Of a stretch of DNA of 64,000 nt, positions 60,389 to 64,000 are shown piece by piece; positions within the stretch are counted from its first letter, which is position 1; every line of letters starts with the position of its first letter. Source of the stretch: Magnolia sinica. Its lineage: Eukaryota; Streptophyta; Magnoliopsida; Magnoliales; Magnoliaceae. The stretch is from NCBI RefSeq assembly GCF_029962835.1, contig NC_080588.1, positions 13,348,001 through 13,412,000 on the forward strand, given 5' to 3'. Below the pieces are notes generated by a model that saw nothing but the letters and a program-made list of their open reading frames with translations, did no database searches and was not told the DNA's origin. The translations under genes and the position numbers were made by a program.

Positions 60389-60852
60389 TGTAAGTGCTAT
60401 AGTTTATATCCCTGTCTGTTGTCAAATTTGTGGTGCCAAAATCACTGTTATATATAACTTGCATAAGTGAAGCTCTCTCAAGGATCAACATTCATAAACA
60501 AGCTAAGCTCACAACAAGCAAAGCTCACAAGTACAAGGATCAATCTTGAATGCAAGAACTGCTCACAAGACAAGACTCAAGCTGCAAGACTTCAAGAAGA
60601 GTACAAGGCAGCTTGTAAAGAACCCAAGACACTTTCAAGATTGAGCTACATCAAGATTTCAAGATTGAGCTACATCAAGATTTCAATATTAAACTACATC
60701 AGACTTCAAGGCTCATACTTCAAGGTCACTAATTCCTAATGTTTCAATGTCCTTGCTTCATGGTTGAGGTTTGACTGACTATAGGTTGACCTTAGAAGTA
60801 GGTCATTTCGGATACATAAATCGAATGTTTATTTTACATGAGTTTGGTCTGT

Positions 60853-61214
60853 TCTTCGACTAGTCCTAGAGTTGCTTCGACCAGTCTAAGAAATTCCTCG
60901 ATCAGTCGTGAGTTTATTACAAATTTCGGATAAAATCTGTTAGGCTTCGACTAGTCCAGGAATCTATTCGACCAGTTGAAGGAACAGTGTCGACTGCATC
61001 TTCGACCTGTCGAAAATCTTCGACTCAAAATCCAGCGATGTGTTTCAGGTTCTTCGACCAGTCGAAGGAAACCTACGACCAGTCGCAGGTGACCTACGAC
61101 CAGTCGAAGGAGACCTTTGACCAGTCGTAGAACGGTCAGAGCCTATCCCGCCGGATCTTTCAAATATTGTTATTGCTTCGACTAGTTGAAGAGCTCCCCA
61201 GACCAGTCGAAGAC
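60853..61214. repeat. Palindrome cluster CTTCGACCAGTCGAAG in 3' LTR
   Basis: Counterpart of 51893-52275. Individual copies have C-to-T changes (ttgaagg, tttgacc) that break symmetry, compatible with decay of methylated cytosines. Confidence 0.85.
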
Positions 61215-61228
61215 GCAATCTGCTCACC

Positions 61229-61236
61229 TATAAATA
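61229..61236 (+). promoter_or_regulatory. TATA box of 3' LTR
   Basis: TATAAATA, same place as in the 5' LTR. Confidence 0.6.
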
Positions 61237-62433
61237 GTGCACAAATCTCAGAAGAAATCAGCGAATTAATTAATCTATTCAAGCCAATCTTTGTCGAACT
61301 TCTGAGAGATAATTCTGTGCTCCATCTAAGCTAAGTGTGCTTATTTAATATTCTCTTTCCTTAGCTTTATTTAATTGATTTTGTTTATGCTATTCCAATC
61401 TAATTTGATAAGAGGAATTGTTATTCCCTTTCTGTGGAATCAAAATCAATTAAGGCAAGCCCTATTCGGTTTAATTTAAAATCTATTAGAATTAGAACCA
61501 TTGTAATTGAGTACTGGACATTGAACTTGGACATTCAATCATCTACTCTGATTTGGTTCTACCGGGCTGCTACAACGAAGGAGATAATCAGGTATTTTAC
61601 ATTTAATTGTAAATTCCTTTCTGTTTTGGTTTCTTTCAAGATTTGCCAGAAAAATCTTGTTGTATTGGTTTTCTGAGGAGAGCCAGGAAAACTCAGAAGT
61701 GGAGTTTTTTTAATTGTGTAAGCCCACAGACAAAGACATAATTGTAAAGGTTTTGGGTGAACCTGGGAAAACCTATTTTGTTAGTGAACGCTAATATCCC
61801 CTGTGTGAGGATATTAGGAGTGGAGTAGCATTTTGTGTGGCTGTTGTTTAACAGTTGGTGAACACACAGGCGAACCACTATAATCCCTTGTGTTGTGGTT
61901 GAATGATCTATTCTTCTGATCTTTAATTATTCTTTTGTGGGATGTATGTATGGTGGTGAATATTGTAATCATTTCATGCCAGCATTGTGAGAATTTTATA
62001 ATAGTATAGAATTTATTTTCTGTTATTCCTTTATCGGCTTGATATTCAATTTCTTTTAAAAGTTGTTCCAGCAAGGTTGCCCTGCCATTTTTATGATGTA
62101 TGGCTGTTCCTAGAACAATACATTTGTGATTACAATTTATTTTAATTCAGTTTGTATTTATTTCTGTATTCCTCTTCGATTTGAGATTTGATACAAAGAT
62201 CTTTCTAGAAATAAGGTTGTCTTACCATAAACTCTGGTTTTTGGTGTAAGGTTGTCCTTAGAACAACATTTGTATCAACCTCTCCAGATCTGAATTTTGA
62301 GGTTATTTTACTTTCTTGCATTGTGATTTATTTTGGCTATCATATTCTTTTTAATTCCGCCGTTATAAGTTTTATTTGGCATTGTCCTATTCACCCCCCC
62401 CCCCCTTCTAGGACATATAGCTAGGCCTTTTCA

Positions 62434-62438
62434 GTCCT
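62434..62438. other. Target-site duplication GTCCT (right)
   Basis: Exact partner of 51435-51439. Confidence 0.9.
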
Positions 62439-63328
62439 CACGGCCCTGGTTGTGGGCCCCACCATGATGCGTTTCGAACATCAACACCATGCATTTGATG
62501 GGTCCCCTCGGACCAGGTGGCCACCCCAAAAATCAGTTGTATACGGAACTCAGGTGGGCCACACCATTTAAAATCATGTGAAGACATGTCTAAACATATA
62601 AAAACACTTGGTGGGGCCTACCTGAAATTTGAATGCGGCTGAAACTTGGTCTAAACCCTCAGCCAAGTGGGACACACATAATGGGTGGACTGGATTTATG
62701 AACCATATCACGATGGGCCCCTGACCTTGACCTTATGAAAAGTTTGGATGGCAATAAACATCACCTTGGGCCCCTGTCTGTTTAGATGAATATTACAGTG
62801 GGTCCCCTGGTCCATGTGTCCCTATCAACAGGTTGGATGTAAATAAACATTATGGAGGGCCTTGGTCCACGTGACCTTATGTACAGGTTGGATGTAAATA
62901 AACATTATGGTGGGCCCTGGTCCACGTGACCTTACGCATTAATTGGATGTAAATAAACATTACATTGGGCCCAGGTTGGGTGGAAAATAAACATTACTGT
63001 GGGCCCCAGGTCTGAGTGACCTTATCAATGGGTTGGATGGAAAATAAACATTATGGTAGGCCCCACATGGGCCCCACTTTGTATGTATTGTAATCCACAC
63101 CCTCCATTAGTGTGGGCTCCATCATGATGCATGTGTTTCATCCAACCGTCCAACCATTTTGGAGATAATTTAAGGCCCATTGTTGAGGCCCATCTTGATG
63201 TATTGGTGGTCCTTGTTGAGGCCCACCTTGATTTGTATAAGGCCCATATTATGAGGCCCATTGTGATGTATGCAAGGCCCATGTGACTAGGCCCATCTTG
63301 ATGCATTTGTGGCCCGTCGTTGAGACCT

Positions 63329-63400
<72 letters not shown>

Positions 63401-64000
63401 CCCATGTACGAGGCCCATTTGACGTATTGGAGGCCCATTATAATGTGATTCCACCATGGTTTATGTGTTGACCTTTATAGCGGCAATGCCTTGGGGGCAA
63501 TGTTGGTTTGATGTCCACATTGTAAGGTGATGTTGGTTAAATGTCCGCATTGTCACCCTCCTTAGGGCCCATTGCTAGGCCCATACTTGTAGTGTATAGG
63601 CCATCTAGGCCCATCTTCGCCATGCACAGAGCCCATCATTATATAACAGGCTTAGTATAGATCCATGATCATACTCATCATATGTATGCTTGATATGAGG
63701 AGTGACTAATCATAGCATTTGCCATCGGGCAGATTCTTTATGGGCTCCCTGATAGGAGGAGTTGCCCTACATGAGTGCGCGGTACGCGCGGGATTTGATG
63801 CATGTCCGGTAGAGTGATTCATGCACTTGTATTAGTGTGATTGTGATTACTGTATGTCCTAGTGACATCAGGGCCATAGCCTCCACAGACACATCGTGGG
63901 TGGCTGGATTGGATACCGAAAATATTATTACTAAGCATCAGGGTGCCATAGATGTCCCTGGGTGAAAATTCCTAAACCCGATGGTACTAGAGGATGACTC
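62439..64000 (-). mobile_element. Continuation of minus-strand long non-coding LTR-like element
   Basis: Picks up where 51439 stopped: 'ccaccatgatgcgtttcgaacatcaac' is the inverse of about 7980-8000. The sequence then runs backwards through the ggcccat modules (63180-63440) to the 'gtgaaaattcctaaacc' block near 63960, matching the inverse of about 5290-5330. The 5' end (TGTCA...) lies beyond the window. No coding. Confidence 0.7.
63331..63396. repeat. (AT)n microsatellite
   Basis: 66 bp of perfect AT. Open frames of alternating Ile/Tyr here are artefacts. Confidence 0.95.

Larger units (their letters stand above)
51440..62433 (+). mobile_element. Complete Sirevirus-like Ty1/copia retrotransposon (10,994 bp)
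   Basis: Two 2045-bp LTRs with TG...CA ends enclose primer site, gag, protease, integrase, RT, RNase H, an extra ORF and polypurine tracts. It is flanked by GTCCT (51435-51439 and 62434-62438). Long LTRs, gag-pol order, an extra ORF between pol and the 3' LTR, several polypurine tracts and palindromic words in the LTRs are all known features of Sireviruses (SIRE1/Maximus lineage). LTRs differ by scattered substitutions and a few indels, and pol carries stops and frameshifts, so the copy is not recent and not autonomous. Confidence 0.9.
60389..62433 (+). mobile_element. 3' LTR of Sirevirus-like copia
   Basis: 2045 bp, TGTAAGTGCTATAG...CCTTTTCA, the same layout as the 5' LTR. Differences include loss of one 'cttcgactagtcctagg' unit near 60870, an insertion near 60700 and a longer C run near 62395-62406. 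Palindromes at 60853-61214 and TATAAATA at 61229. Confidence 0.9.

Noticed and set aside
63025..63471. Ile-Tyr repeat frames on both strands
   Set aside because: Translation of the (AT)n tract at 63331-63396.

Overview
This is a window of nuclear DNA from a flowering plant, and transposable elements make up almost all of it. The signs are plant Ty1/copia and Ty3/gypsy LTR retrotransposons, CACTA, MULE and hAT DNA elements, captured exons of plant nuclear genes with GT/AG introns, and plant-style microsatellites. Very many GTGGGGCCCAC-type words suggest a woody angiosperm, possibly a magnoliid, but that is only an impression. I see no convincing intact host gene, no rRNA or tRNA gene and no CRISPR.

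Left part (1-18.2 kb): a short tandem repeat and a MULE-like TIR element (306-851), then a minus-strand copia remnant (3' LTR 2072-2792, RNase H and the end of RT to 3929). A 5.63-kb non-coding TG...CA element (3930-9561, 5-bp target duplication ATATT) interrupts its RT, which resumes at 9567-10085. Further diverged pieces of the same long non-coding family follow (10086-13339, 13340-14401, 14402-17907). At 17908-18205 lies a second, inverted, nearly identical copy of the copia RT segment.

Middle (18.2-32.5 kb): a decayed Ty3/gypsy element of Tat type. Its gag, protease, RT, two RNase H domains and integrase read on the plus strand. Behind pol an antisense, intron-containing gene with a plant-mobile-domain-like N terminus reads on the minus strand (26402-30659). 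The 3' LTR is 31188-31989; no 5' LTR was found. A truncated LTR of a second copia family follows (31990-32491).

Right-middle (32.5-49.9 kb): several short DNA elements with good ends and target duplications (34375-34896 MULE-like; 35716-36125 and 44215-44803 hAT-like), and a 6.3-kb CACTA-like element (37655-43972). The CACTA element carries three colinear exons of UDP-sugar pyrophosphorylase and one exon of a plastid type I signal peptidase, so it looks like a gene-capturing CACTA. A solo LTR with a CCAAT duplication sits at 46435-48276.

Right end (49.9-64 kb): a minus-strand copy of the long non-coding family (49896 to beyond the window) is split by a structurally complete 11-kb Sirevirus-like copia element (51440-62433, duplication GTCCT). 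It has two 2045-bp LTRs, a Met-tRNA-like primer site, gag, a broken pol, an intact extra 'envelope-like' ORF (58769-59908) and several polypurine tracts. Palindromic CGACCAGTCG words are clustered in both LTRs and between pol and the extra ORF.
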